Shown here in pieces: positions 36,031 to 44,450 of a stretch of DNA of 64,000 nucleotides. The notes beneath the pieces are model-generated. The model saw only the letters and a program-made list of their open reading frames with translations, had not been told where the DNA came from and did not search any database. Numbering within the stretch: the stretch's first letter is position 1; each line of letters starts with the position of its first letter. The position numbers were made by a program, and so were the translations under genes. Source of the DNA: Acinetobacter bohemicus ANC 3994 (GTDB lineage: Bacteria; Pseudomonadota; Gammaproteobacteria; Pseudomonadales; Moraxellaceae); assembly GCF_000367925.1 (NCBI RefSeq), contig NZ_KB849164.1, positions 536,349 through 600,348 of the forward strand. The letters run 5' to 3'.

Positions 36031-37058
36031 TAGGCTTGTACCTCAATATTTTCGATGAGCACACACTTGGTATAGTCTTCAACTACAAAGTCTTCATTCA
36101 CTGACTGAAAGTCGACTGCACGATCCCACTCAGGCTGTTCTGCAATAGAACGCACCAAAGTGCCTGACTGAAGGTAAATCGACAGGTTTTTTGGATGAGT
36201 AATCAGAATTGTTTTTGCAGGGAAGTTGGGAACATGCAGCGCAGGTAAAGTTCCAAGCTGCTTATTGGCGTAAATGGTACGTGCTGCCAATTGTTCTGTC
36301 GGATCTTGAATGGTATTCAGCAATGGTAAGTATTTATCACTCAACACGCCACGGCCACAAATGGCGACTAAGCCACTTTCACGGTGTTGTACGGCAATAT
36401 ATTCTTCAACTGCATATTCAACTAGACCATCAAGCGTTTTAAACTCATTGCCTGCGCCAATTTTGGTGACCAGTTTGCCTGTACCGTCATCGATCCCTTC
36501 GTAATGTTGCTCAGGTGCAATTTCACGAATTTTTTGCAACCAACCTTTTTTGACATCTTGTAAAAGAGGGTTGGCCACGCGATCTGAAGTCGCTGCGCGA
36601 TAGACACCATTCCATCCAATACACAGCTTATCCAGTGCAACGGCATTGATGACCATTGCTTGAAGCTTGGCTTTGAAGTCTGGATGATGCTTCCAAGCGT
36701 TTAACAATGACCAATAATAAGCAACGTCATAATTGGTTTGGGTACAGTTATATTCATCCAGTAAATCTAATGCACCAACTGCGGTTGGTGCACGTGCTTT
36801 GACACGCGTATCTGTGGTACCTGCGATTGTGGTGCCGATGAGTAAGCCAATTTTTTGACCTGTGGCATTATCGACAGGATAAACATTAATTTGCTTTAAA
36901 AAGTCCGCAGACTCTTGATAAGCAGCAATGATTTTTTGTTCAGGTACAGGCTGAACGGCAAAGCTATGTTTGACATCTTCAACCTGATTGGCACGAGCAA
37001 TGTCGGCCATATAAGCAGATAATTTTGTACGTGCGATGGTACTAAGAACGACTGACAT
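36030..37058 (-). CDS. N: Major capsid protein gpN
   Basis: 342 aa, P2 gpN homologue (HK97 fold) of normal length, with IGLLIGTTIAGTTDT and CTQTNYDVAYYWSLLNAW. Lies 18 bp after the scaffold gene. Confidence 0.93.
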   Translation of the reverse strand: MSVVLSTIARTKLSAYMADIARANQVEDVKHSFAVQPVPEQKIIAAYQESADFLKQINVYPVDNATGQKIGLLIGTTIAGTTDTRVKARAPTAVGALDLLDEYNCTQTNYDVAYYWSLLNAWKHHPDFKAKLQAMVINAVALDKLCIGWNGVYRAATSDRVANPLLQDVKKGWLQKIREIAPEQHYEGIDDGTGKLVTKIGAGNEFKTLDGLVEYAVEEYIAVQHRESGLVAICGRGVLSDKYLPLLNTIQDPTEQLAARTIYANKQLGTLPALHVPNFPAKTILITHPKNLSIYLQSGTLVRSIAEQPEWDRAVDFQSVNEDFVVEDYTKCVLIENIEVQA

Positions 37059-37076
37059 GATGGTTAAATTCCTTAA

Positions 37077-37973
37077 TTAATAATCAACACGGTCAGCATC
37101 ACCGCCTGCAGCTGCTGGTGGATTATTGACTGGAGTCGTTGAGAGTTGGCTGAACTGGGTTTGTAAGCTTTGAATGGATTGCAAAATGGGTGCGAGTGCT
37201 TGACTCAAAGTATCTTGCGGTGCTGTTGTTGGCTGTTCAGTATTTTGCGTAACTGGTGCAGATGCAGGTGGGTTCACTGGTGGTGTTGTCGCTGCAGGTG
37301 CTGAACTTAATGTGTTAAATTTTTCATTCAAAGCTGCAATACCATTCAAGGCCGTCACTAAACCTTGAGTCACCACAGCCTGAAAATCATCGGGCTGTGC
37401 TGCAGGCTTGGGTTGGCTCGGTGAAAGCATAGTTTTTAATTGCTCAAAAAATCCTTTTTGATCATTTGGAACTGAATTGTTTTGTTCAGTTGGAGCTGTC
37501 AGTGACATATAAATCTCCGAGTTGGGTTGAGTTCGTAATGCAAATTGGTTGACTGAAAATTTAATAGGTTCAGTGCCGAGTGAAGCAGGGGTATCGGTTA
37601 AACCAAGTCCAACTTGATAGGCAATGCCAGTCCCTGCAAAGTTGCGGTAAAACTCAATTGATGGATAAATTTTTTGTCCATTTTTATTCATGGCCACAAA
37701 ATTAGGCAGAGCAGAAAGGGTGTTATAAAGTGACCATTTACCATCTTCTTCTACAGCTTCAACTTTGATGATGTCGCCATATGCATTGAATGGTGGTTCA
37801 GGTGACCATCCTGAAAAATGCTCAAGATTAATTCGTGCACCATATTTTTCTAGACTATAGCTTGAACCCATCTGCTGAATTTCTTGTCCAGTCAATTCAC
37901 GTCCATCCACGGTTTGACCTTCGCGGGCAACGCGGAAGCGTTTTTCTACACGTCCTTCTCCTGCTAATCCCAT
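37077..37973 (-). CDS. O: Capsid scaffold/protease gpO
   Basis: 298 aa. The protease half shows a candidate triad D23 (QTVDGREL), H52 (INLEHFSGW) and S105 (IYPSIEFYR), spaced as in P2 gpO. The C-terminal half (about 180-298) is a P/A/Q-rich scaffold. It directs capsid assembly and then cleaves itself and gpN. First gene of the O-N-M-L-X-lysis-R-S operon. Confidence 0.93.
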   Translation of the reverse strand: MGLAGEGRVEKRFRVAREGQTVDGRELTGQEIQQMGSSYSLEKYGARINLEHFSGWSPEPPFNAYGDIIKVEAVEEDGKWSLYNTLSALPNFVAMNKNGQKIYPSIEFYRNFAGTGIAYQVGLGLTDTPASLGTEPIKFSVNQFALRTQPNSEIYMSLTAPTEQNNSVPNDQKGFFEQLKTMLSPSQPKPAAQPDDFQAVVTQGLVTALNGIAALNEKFNTLSSAPAATTPPVNPPASAPVTQNTEQPTTAPQDTLSQALAPILQSIQSLQTQFSQLSTTPVNNPPAAAGGDADRVDY

Positions 37974-38041
37974 TTAAATTTCCATCTATGTTTCTGATGT
38001 ATGCAGTCTGCTTGTGAATGGATATGTGTCGCAACGACCAG

Positions 38042-38068
38042 AATCCTGTTTAACGCTTAATCAGGATT
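38042..38068. promoter_or_regulatory. Late-promoter dyad 4, between divergent O and P
   Basis: Identical arms and centre to copy 1 (AATCCTG / CAGGATT). Centred 82 bp before O and 57 bp before P, so one element may serve both late promoters. Confidence 0.7.
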
Positions 38069-38111
38069 TTTCTATTCGTGGAAAATGAATGCTTAGGGCT
38101 ACATTAGGCGC

Positions 38112-39893
38112 ATGAATACATCGCATCCGCTTACTTTTGAAAATTTAAATCCCCGACAACATGGACGAATCCTGTTTGCGATGGGTATGACTGTGTCTGA
38201 AATTGCCAAGCAAATTGAAGAAAATCGAGCGACCGTCGAAAGTTGGAAACAGCGTGATGGGTGGGAAAAAGCCGATCTATTTGATGATGTAACGCTTGGA
38301 CTTAAAGTCCGATATTTAGCACTGACTTTTATTGAAAATAAGAGCAATGCCAATTACAAAGAAATGGATTTTATTGGTGTTCAATTTGAACGATGGGCGA
38401 AAATTGAAAGATACCGCCAAGGGGGGACTCAAGCGGATCTCAATCCAAAACTAGAAAACCGCAACAATAAGCCGAAAAAGAGAAAGCTTAAAAACCAAAT
38501 TACCGAAGAAGATTTAGTCTTACTTGAACAGGCATTTTCAGACTTTTTATTCTTATATCAACAAGAATGGATGGATGCTATTTCATGGTCACGGATTTTT
38601 ATTTTATTGAAATCACGCCAAATCGGGGCGACCTATATTATTGCGCTATGGGCTTTTATTGATTTACTTAAAACGGGTAAAAATAAAATCTTTATGTCCG
38701 CTTCAAGAGCGCAAGCCTTTCAATTTATTGAATATATTAAAGCCTTTTGTTTAGAAGTGATAGGAGTTGAACTGACAGGAGATCCCATTGTTGTCAACGG
38801 ACCAAATGGACAAGCGAGTTTATATTATTTAGGGACAAATGCTTTAACAGCTCAAGGCCGTCATGGTGATGTCATCATGGATGAGTTCTTTTGGATTCGT
38901 AGTTTTTTAAAGTTCAAAAAAGTCGCTTCTGCAATGGCATCGCAGAAAATGTATAAGCAAATTTATATGTCGACACCTTCCAGTATTTTGCATGAAGCCT
39001 ATGCATTCTGGACGGGTACAGATAGTAAACGTAAATTACCGATTGAAATTGATGTCAGCAAAGTCGCATTAAAAATGCCTGTTAAATGTGCTGATAGAAA
39101 GACTCGTCAAATTGTGACCTTAGATGCTGCTGAAGCCAAAGGCTGTGATTTATTTGATCGGGATGACTTACTTGCAGAATATGGCGATGAGGAATATGCC
39201 AATTTATTTGATTGTGATTTTATCGATGATTCAGGTTCTTATTTTCCACTGAAAGACATCATCCCCAATATGGTGGATTCATGGGAAATCTGGAACGATT
39301 TTAACCCCAATGAAACGCCACATTATCAAGGCGAAGTATGGATTGGCTATGATCCATCTTTCACAGGTGACAATGCTGCACTTGCCGTTATTGCGCCACC
39401 ACCAACATCATTGTCGCCTTATCGAGTACTTGAAGTAAAACAATTCAAAGGACAAACAGCTCAAGAGCAATCTTTATATATTAAAAAGGTTTGTGGACGC
39501 TATAACGTCACTTTCATTGGAATTGACAACACTGGTAATGGTCTTGCTGTTTCTGAATATGTATCTAAATTTTTCCCTGCTTTAACCAGACTGAACTATA
39601 ACCCCGAATTAAAAATTCGTATGGGACTCAGAGCCAAAGAATTATTTCAAAAACGACGATTAAATTTTGATGCTGGTTTAACGACTGTAGCAAAAGCCTT
39701 CCTTTCCATTAAAAAAGCCATGACCAGTGGTGGGGGGAACAAAACCTTAGTCACCAGTCGCTCTGCAGAAAATGGGCATGGTGATATAGCTTGGGCAATT
39801 ATGAATGGTTTAGAAAAAGCACCGATTGTCGACATTACAGATCCATCTCAACAAGGCGCAGCACGTAGCCGAATCAGAGTATTTAAATCATGA
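38112..39893 (+). CDS. P: Terminase large (ATPase) subunit gpP
   Basis: 593 aa. An N-terminal helix-turn-helix (SEIAKQIEENRATVESWKQR, about residues 32-51) precedes the ATPase, with a P2-type Walker A variant SRQIGATYI and Walker B DVIMDEFFW. The RNase H-like nuclease domain begins at WIGYDPSFTGDNAAL. It drives DNA packaging into heads. Confidence 0.93.
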   Translation: MNTSHPLTFENLNPRQHGRILFAMGMTVSEIAKQIEENRATVESWKQRDGWEKADLFDDVTLGLKVRYLALTFIENKSNANYKEMDFIGVQFERWAKIERYRQGGTQADLNPKLENRNNKPKKRKLKNQITEEDLVLLEQAFSDFLFLYQQEWMDAISWSRIFILLKSRQIGATYIIALWAFIDLLKTGKNKIFMSASRAQAFQFIEYIKAFCLEVIGVELTGDPIVVNGPNGQASLYYLGTNALTAQGRHGDVIMDEFFWIRSFLKFKKVASAMASQKMYKQIYMSTPSSILHEAYAFWTGTDSKRKLPIEIDVSKVALKMPVKCADRKTRQIVTLDAAEAKGCDLFDRDDLLAEYGDEEYANLFDCDFIDDSGSYFPLKDIIPNMVDSWEIWNDFNPNETPHYQGEVWIGYDPSFTGDNAALAVIAPPPTSLSPYRVLEVKQFKGQTAQEQSLYIKKVCGRYNVTFIGIDNTGNGLAVSEYVSKFFPALTRLNYNPELKIRMGLRAKELFQKRRLNFDAGLTTVAKAFLSIKKAMTSGGGNKTLVTSRSAENGHGDIAWAIMNGLEKAPIVDITDPSQQGAARSRIRVFKS

Positions 39894-40951
39894 ATATAAA
39901 ATCAATGCTACATCAGCAATTGGATCGGTTTGGTTTGTTGCAAAAACAAGAACTGGCTGCAGCTGCTCCAATCAGTAAAATTATTTGTAGAAATTTTGGG
40001 GAAGCAGAACCGGTACTGGATGGCCATGCCTTGTTTGAATATGGCTATTGTCCGAAATGGTTAGACTGGTATGAATTGCCCTACGATATGTTGGCCACGG
40101 CAAAATTGTTCCGAGCGACCAGTCATCACACCAGTGCTTTAATTGTGAAACGCAACATTCTAACCAGTGATTACATTCCTCATCCGTTGTTAAGTCGCCA
40201 TGAATTTAATGCATTAGCTCTGAATCTTTTAACTTTTGCCAATTGTTATGTGCATGTGAAACGTAACCGTTTTGGTGGTGTTGTTGGGCTTGGATCTAGA
40301 CCAGCACTGAACATGCGAAGGGCATTGGACTTATCAAGTTATTATCAGTTGGGCTATGACCAGATCAATAACCATAAATTTGAACCTCAAGATATGATCC
40401 ATATTTTTGAAACAGATATTGGACAGGAAATTTACGGCATACCTAATTATTTGAGTAGTGTAAATGCAATTTTACTCAATGAAGCAGCTACTTTATTTCG
40501 TCGTCGATATTATAAAAATGGAGCACATGCAGGTTTTATTCTACACATGACTGATGCATTACAAAGTCAGCAAGATGTCGATGATTTAGAAGATTCTCTT
40601 GAAAACTCAAAGGGGGCAGGCAATTTTAAAAATTTATTGGTCTATACACCCGGAGGAACGAAAGACGGAGTTAAAGTCATTCCATTGGCTGAAGTCGCTG
40701 CCAAGGATGAATTTTATAATATTAAAATAGCCAGTCGTGATGACCAACTTGCAGGGCATCGTATACCACCGCAGCTCATCGGTGTAGTACCACAAAATGC
40801 AGGTGGGTTTGGTGATATTGAAAAGGCTGCAAAAGTTTTTTATTACAATGAAATTGTTTTTTATCAAAACTTACTTAAACAGGTCAATGAACGATTGGGT
40901 GTGGAAGTGATAAAGTTTAAAAATTATGAGCTTTTATCCACTAGTGAATAG
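39890..40951 (+). CDS. Q: Portal protein gpQ
   Basis: 353 aa, P2 gpQ homologue with LSSVNAILLNEAATLFRRRY and HRIPPQLIGVVPQNAGGFGD. Start overlaps the P stop (ATGA). Forms the head vertex ring for packaging. Confidence 0.93.
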   Translation: MNIKSMLHQQLDRFGLLQKQELAAAAPISKIICRNFGEAEPVLDGHALFEYGYCPKWLDWYELPYDMLATAKLFRATSHHTSALIVKRNILTSDYIPHPLLSRHEFNALALNLLTFANCYVHVKRNRFGGVVGLGSRPALNMRRALDLSSYYQLGYDQINNHKFEPQDMIHIFETDIGQEIYGIPNYLSSVNAILLNEAATLFRRRYYKNGAHAGFILHMTDALQSQQDVDDLEDSLENSKGAGNFKNLLVYTPGGTKDGVKVIPLAEVAAKDEFYNIKIASRDDQLAGHRIPPQLIGVVPQNAGGFGDIEKAAKVFYYNEIVFYQNLLKQVNERLGVEVIKFKNYELLSTSE

Positions 40952-40988
40952 TTAAAACTATTCATACTTTATAAAACTATTTTTGCAT

Positions 40989-41018
40989 AAAAAAACCCCG
41001 ACATCCTGTCGGGGTTTT
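40989..41018 (+). terminator. Terminator of P-Q
   Basis: Arms AAAACCCCGACA and TGTCGGGGTTTT with loop TCC. Confidence 0.9.
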
Positions 41019-41145
41019 TCGTATTTGATGTTTAGGTATAACTCCTGTCGTACCTCACATTCCTTGTATCTGATCTTGTTATTCTTATCTGGAGCATCCT
41101 GCTCTCTATGTCCCCATGATAGGAAATAAGTGTGCGATCGTATAG

Positions 41146-41180
41146 CCGTAAAGGGCGGGAATTGTTGTGCGCTTAAGCGT
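41146..41180. other. Candidate cos region
   Basis: Beyond Q, as in P2, lies a GC-rich island in AT-rich DNA: AAAGGGCGGGAATTG then TTGTGCGCTTAAGCG. It resembles the GGCGGGGAAAGCAC-TGCGCGC layout of P2 cos only loosely. The 300 bp on either side hold no gene. Confidence 0.3.
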
Positions 41181-41326
41181 ACATAAGTGCTTAAATTTTA
41201 CCCCAAGGTTTATCCGCAGAAATTGGGGATAATTTGAGCAGTGAATGAATTGATAACATGGACAAAAGCTTCAAATTGATTAAATATTAATCAATTCCAT
41301 TGGCTATATCTTCCAGAGTTGTACAT

Positions 41327-41359
41327 AAAAAAGCCGACTTGTTTCCAAGTCGGTTTTTT
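41327..41359. terminator. Bidirectional terminator
   Basis: Arms AAAAAAGCCGACTTG and CAAGTCGGTTTTTT with loop TTTC, between the cos region and the first pdif site. Confidence 0.85.
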
Positions 41360-41421
41360 AGGTTTTTCGTCCCAGTTTTTTATAGCATAACTTTTTGAAA
41401 TTTAAAACTATTTCCAAAAGA

Positions 41422-41449
41422 ATTTCGTATAAGCACCATTATGTTAAAT
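41422..41449 (+). other. pdif-like Xer site 1
   Basis: XerC arm ATTTCGTATAA, spacer GCACCA, XerD arm TTATGTTAAAT. Orientation C-D on the + strand. Right-facing border of the nuclease cassette. Confidence 0.85.
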
Positions 41450-41469
41450 GGGGCTGCTCATGAAAATCT

Positions 41470-41907
41470 CTATTCATCATTAAGAAGCAATTTAAAGTAT
41501 TTTCCTACTTCTGTTCTAGCAACCAACTTAGATAATCCTACCACTAAGCTATCCTTATCAGAATATGAAGAAGTATAATCCTCTACTTTAATTCTTAAAG
41601 GATAACCATCTTCATTTTCTATAATTTCGGCGATTGTATAATCTTTTGATCCATTAGAAAGAACAAGAGCATTAAAGGATTCATACTTAAAATTGAACCT
41701 TGATGCTGCTGCTAAAAGAGCATTATTTCCTTCATATATTTTTCTCTGTTTTGACTTTATTGTGGCATGAATTTTATTATTAGAAGCTTTCTGAAAAGCT
41801 TGTGAAAAATCATTAAAAATTTCAGTTATTTCATTTTTATTAGCTTCGGCAATATCTGCTCGTTCAATACCAATGGAGATACTTTCTTCGAAGTTAAAGT
41901 GGCTCAT
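41470..41907 (-). CDS. Unrecognised partner of the EEP nuclease, 145 aa
   Basis: Its ATG directly abuts the nuclease stop (TAAATG), so the two are co-translated. The acidic mixed alpha/beta protein starts MSHFNFEESISIGIERADIA. No catalytic motif or membrane segment seen. Together with the nuclease it fills one pdif cassette, so it may be an inhibitor, activator or sensor of the nuclease. Not recognised. Confidence 0.65.
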   Translation of the reverse strand: MSHFNFEESISIGIERADIAEANKNEITEIFNDFSQAFQKASNNKIHATIKSKQRKIYEGNNALLAAASRFNFKYESFNALVLSNGSKDYTIAEIIENEDGYPLRIKVEDYTSSYSDKDSLVVGLSKLVARTEVGKYFKLLLNDE

Positions 41908-42819
41908 TTATGTTCTCCATGTAAGATTAAATTGTATGGGCAAATGATCAGACCAACGTTCTTTTTGATCAGTGATATCAAACATGCCAAGTATCTTTAA
42001 AGTATTTTCAGAATATTTCCAGCCAGAACTTCCTTCAATTAAGTTCTTAGAGAACATAACTTGGTCTAAATTAAACCAATGTTGGTGCCTCTTTTTGGGA
42101 AGAAAATACGTTCCTAAAATATTATAGTTGAATGGATTAATTACTGGTGGTGGAACATTCAAAAAACTCCACGAAGGATTATAAAGAAATTCGAACCCGT
42201 TCTTACTTCTACTCGGAGAAAGAGGTTCTCTAAAGCTGTATAAATGATCTGTTAGACTAGGGCAAAAAGGCTCAGTATTAAAGTCTCCAGCAATAATTAT
42301 ATTACTATTTTTGATTAACCATTGATCAATATGAAATCTCAGATTTTGAGCCACGTCATGCCTTACTTTATGGATTTCTGGTGTTAACATACTTGGCCAA
42401 TGTACAAGTACTAAACTCAGAAATTGTTTTTTTAAAGAATCAAAAAAATCATATTTTTGACCGCCTTTAGCTTGTTTGCCATGAATGAAAGTATCTGTAT
42501 TTTCACAGTCTTGTTGATAGGGTGTTTGAATAAGTGTGAATTTATCTTTTCTATAAATCACACAAGTATCGAATCTAGTATTGTGACGAGTTTGTGTTCC
42601 ATTGGCTACTTCGTAAGGAACATTAAAACGTTCAAATATTTTTTTCAAATATAAAACAGATTCTTCATTTATTTCGATTAATCCTAATAAATCAATATTT
42701 TGCTTTATTAAACTCAGGATAAATCTTTTACATAATTTCCAATTATTAAGACTAAATTCGGATCTAGATGCACTGATTTTTGCATTCCATATAATTATAT
42801 TTAAATCAGTATTTTCCAT
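41908..42819 (-). CDS. Endonuclease/exonuclease/phosphatase-family protein
   Basis: 303 aa with all EEP motifs: N12 (IIWNAK), E49 (LLGLIEINE), H140 (LVHWPS), D179/N181 (AGDFNTEP), LDQVMFS, and D291-H292 (WSDHLP). This metal-dependent fold cuts DNA, RNA or phosphodiesters; the substrate cannot be read from sequence. No signal peptide, so it acts in the cytoplasm. Its pairing with a small protein, in a pdif cassette inside a prophage, suggests defence or toxin function. Confidence 0.85.
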   Translation of the reverse strand: MENTDLNIIIWNAKISASRSEFSLNNWKLCKRFILSLIKQNIDLLGLIEINEESVLYLKKIFERFNVPYEVANGTQTRHNTRFDTCVIYRKDKFTLIQTPYQQDCENTDTFIHGKQAKGGQKYDFFDSLKKQFLSLVLVHWPSMLTPEIHKVRHDVAQNLRFHIDQWLIKNSNIIIAGDFNTEPFCPSLTDHLYSFREPLSPSRSKNGFEFLYNPSWSFLNVPPPVINPFNYNILGTYFLPKKRHQHWFNLDQVMFSKNLIEGSSGWKYSENTLKILGMFDITDQKERWSDHLPIQFNLTWRT

Positions 42820-42862
42820 TCAAAAATCCAAAATTTTAGAAGATGATTTTTATAACCTGAGC

Positions 42863-42892
42863 ATTATAGAAAAAATAGTAAGGTAAAGTTAA
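42863..42892 (-). promoter_or_regulatory. Promoter of the nuclease pair
   Basis: Leftward -35 TTAACT, 18-bp spacer, -10 TATAAT. Starts just after pdif site 2, so the cassette carries its own promoter. Confidence 0.5.
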
Positions 42893-42902
42893 ATAAATCT
42901 AA

Positions 42903-42930
42903 AATTAACATAATACACCTTATACGAAAT
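42903..42930 (-). other. pdif-like Xer site 2
   Basis: Reading leftward: XerC arm ATTTCGTATAA, spacer GGTGTA, XerD arm TTATGTTAATT, the Acinetobacter pdif consensus. Identical to site 4. Confidence 0.9.
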
Positions 42931-42933
42931 CAT

Positions 42934-42963
42934 AAAAATGAGAGCCTCAAGCTCTCATTTTTT
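42934..42963 (-). terminator. Terminator of relBE
   Basis: Arms AATGAGAGC and GCTCTCATT with flanking A/T tracts, directly after the relE stop. Confidence 0.75.
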
Positions 42964-43255
42964 AGTCTTTAATACGCTTTTTTGCTTCATCGTAAACTAT
43001 GCTATCAGCCCGTTTACCAACAGTAATAAGCAAAATAACAACTTCATTATCTTTGACTTGATAGACCAATCTTACTCCAGCTTTTAGCAACTTAATTTTA
43101 TAACAGCCAGCAAGATCTCCTCGAAGCATATTCTTTGGAATATGCGGTTGCTCTATGACTTTGACGAGTTTCTTCTTGAATTGATCCCGTATAGCAACTG
43201 GAAGTTTTTCCCATTCAGCAGTGAAATCTTTGTGACGTAACAGCTTATAAGTCAT
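42962..43255 (-). CDS. relE: RelE-family mRNA interferase toxin
   Basis: 97 aa. MTYKLLRHKDFTAEWEKLPV, LRGDLAGCYKIKLLKAGVRL and VYQVKDNEVVILLITVGKR follow RelE, including the conserved basic R/K residues. It cleaves ribosome-bound mRNA when free of antitoxin. It overlaps the antitoxin gene by 11 nt. Confidence 0.93.
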   Translation of the reverse strand: MTYKLLRHKDFTAEWEKLPVAIRDQFKKKLVKVIEQPHIPKNMLRGDLAGCYKIKLLKAGVRLVYQVKDNEVVILLITVGKRADSIVYDEAKKRIKD

Positions 43256-43490
43256 CTAAAGTGATTTCCTCAAACATCTCTTTAGGATCATTAACACGTT
43301 TGCGAACAAGAGCTAATAAATCAGCATCTTCCTCTGAGAGTAAAGCTTTCTGTACTGGAAGCTTTCCAGTCGTAGCAATATATTCAAGAATATTAGTAAA
43401 GAACTCAGTAGGAGCAATTCCTTGTTCTTTTAGGATGGAATAAGACTTTTCTTTAAGGGCTTCATCGACCCTGAAATTAACAGTAGCCAT
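43245..43490 (-). CDS. relB: RelB/DinJ-family antitoxin
   Basis: 81 aa from ATG 43490 (GGGGA 5 nt upstream; an earlier ATG at 43502 lies within the ribosome-binding region). The N-terminal ribbon-helix-helix starts MATVNFRVDEALKEKSYSIL. The acidic tail neutralises RelE. Such pairs autorepress. Together they form a type II toxin-antitoxin cassette between pdif sites 2 and 3, a usual cargo of pdif modules. Confidence 0.93.
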   Translation of the reverse strand: MATVNFRVDEALKEKSYSILKEQGIAPTEFFTNILEYIATTGKLPVQKALLSEEDADLLALVRKRVNDPKEMFEEITLDDL

Positions 43491-43549
43491 CACTTTCCCC
43501 ATTTATTGAATGCATGAGAATATTGTAATGCAATATGCGTTACAAAGAT

Positions 43550-43577
43550 AGTTCGTATAATCGCCATTATGTTAAAT
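43550..43577 (+). other. pdif-like Xer site 3
   Basis: XerC arm AGTTCGTATAA, spacer TCGCCA, XerD arm TTATGTTAAAT. The stop codon of the 157-aa gene lies in the XerD arm. Confidence 0.85.
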
Positions 43578-44040
43578 GGAGATGTTTTTGCCATTCCAGA
43601 AGATCACTTATAAGGTTTTGAAATACGTTCATAGGCTCGGATTGAGAATAACCTTCTAACGCAAGATAGATTTCATCATCATAGAAATCTATTAAAGCAT
43701 TTAAGTCTTCATTATTCAGATATTTAGATAGAAAAAGAATGTCTTGAAAAAAAGGATAAATATCGTATTGAGTAGTGACATTAGAAATCTTCTTTAAAAC
43801 GTAATCATTTAATAAATTATCAATTACTTTATTCTTCAGATATATATCAAAACTTTCTTTAGATATTTTTTTAAAATAATCCAACACTTGTTCAGAAGTT
43901 GACAGAAAACAAATATCTAAAGCTAATTCATCGGAAGGATCTTTTTCTAAAATATCCAAGGCCCATTTTTGAATATCTTCTGGAGATTTTAAGTCTAATT
44001 CTAATTCTGCTTTAAATTGAATTTTATTGGCTTCACTCAT
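43567..44040 (-). CDS. Unrecognised 157-aa protein in a pdif cassette
   Basis: Acidic, helical, cytoplasmic, starting MSEANKIQFKAELELDLKSP. It ends within pdif site 3, which supplies its TAA, and its start is 23 bp from site 4. No toxin partner is seen, so it may be an orphan immunity protein or antitoxin, but no family is recognised. Confidence 0.6.
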   Translation of the reverse strand: MSEANKIQFKAELELDLKSPEDIQKWALDILEKDPSDELALDICFLSTSEQVLDYFKKISKESFDIYLKNKVIDNLLNDYVLKKISNVTTQYDIYPFFQDILFLSKYLNNEDLNALIDFYDDEIYLALEGYSQSEPMNVFQNLISDLLEWQKHLHLT

Positions 44041-44062
44041 CTTTTTTATTTAATTACCATAA

Positions 44063-44090
44063 AATTAACATAATACACCTTATACGAAAT
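44063..44090 (-). other. pdif-like Xer site 4
   Basis: Same 28-bp sequence and orientation as site 2. Recombination between the two would release 42931-44090 as a circle. Confidence 0.9.
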
Positions 44091-44283
44091 TACTTTTGTA
44101 AGGCCCAAATAGAAATGTCCGGTTTCTCCAAAGTAAAATTTTCCACTTTCTTAATTACTTTTATCTAGTAAATTTCAACCCATCTATATCCTATTTTTCA
44201 ATCTATTTAAAGTAGAAGAGTGGGGTGGCTTAGCCAAACGCAGTTCCCTCACGCCTCCGCAGTCTTACTAAAAGTCATTATTT

Positions 44284-44380
44284 TGATGCAGTAGTAAAAA
44301 TAACTCAAACCTATGCTATCAAAGGATTTTAGGATATATCAAGGCGTTGAAGTTGATGCAAAGTGATGCAATCTGATGCA
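44284..44380 (+). repeat. TGATGCA repeats, three in 10-bp register
   Basis: TGATGCA occurs at 44284, 44354, 44364 and 44374. The last three are exactly one helical turn apart. The stretch 44091-44985 contains no gene I can support. Confidence 0.7.
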
Positions 44381-44450
44381 AATTAAAAGATAGAGAACAA
44401 ATAGAACTATTTAATGAATTTTATAAGTCCAAAAATAAAAGTTCAATTTA

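Noticed and set aside
26435..38068. The four AATCCTG/CAGGATT dyads as terminators
   Set aside because: They lack consistent T runs, lie upstream of operons, and one overlaps a stop codon while another sits between divergent genes.
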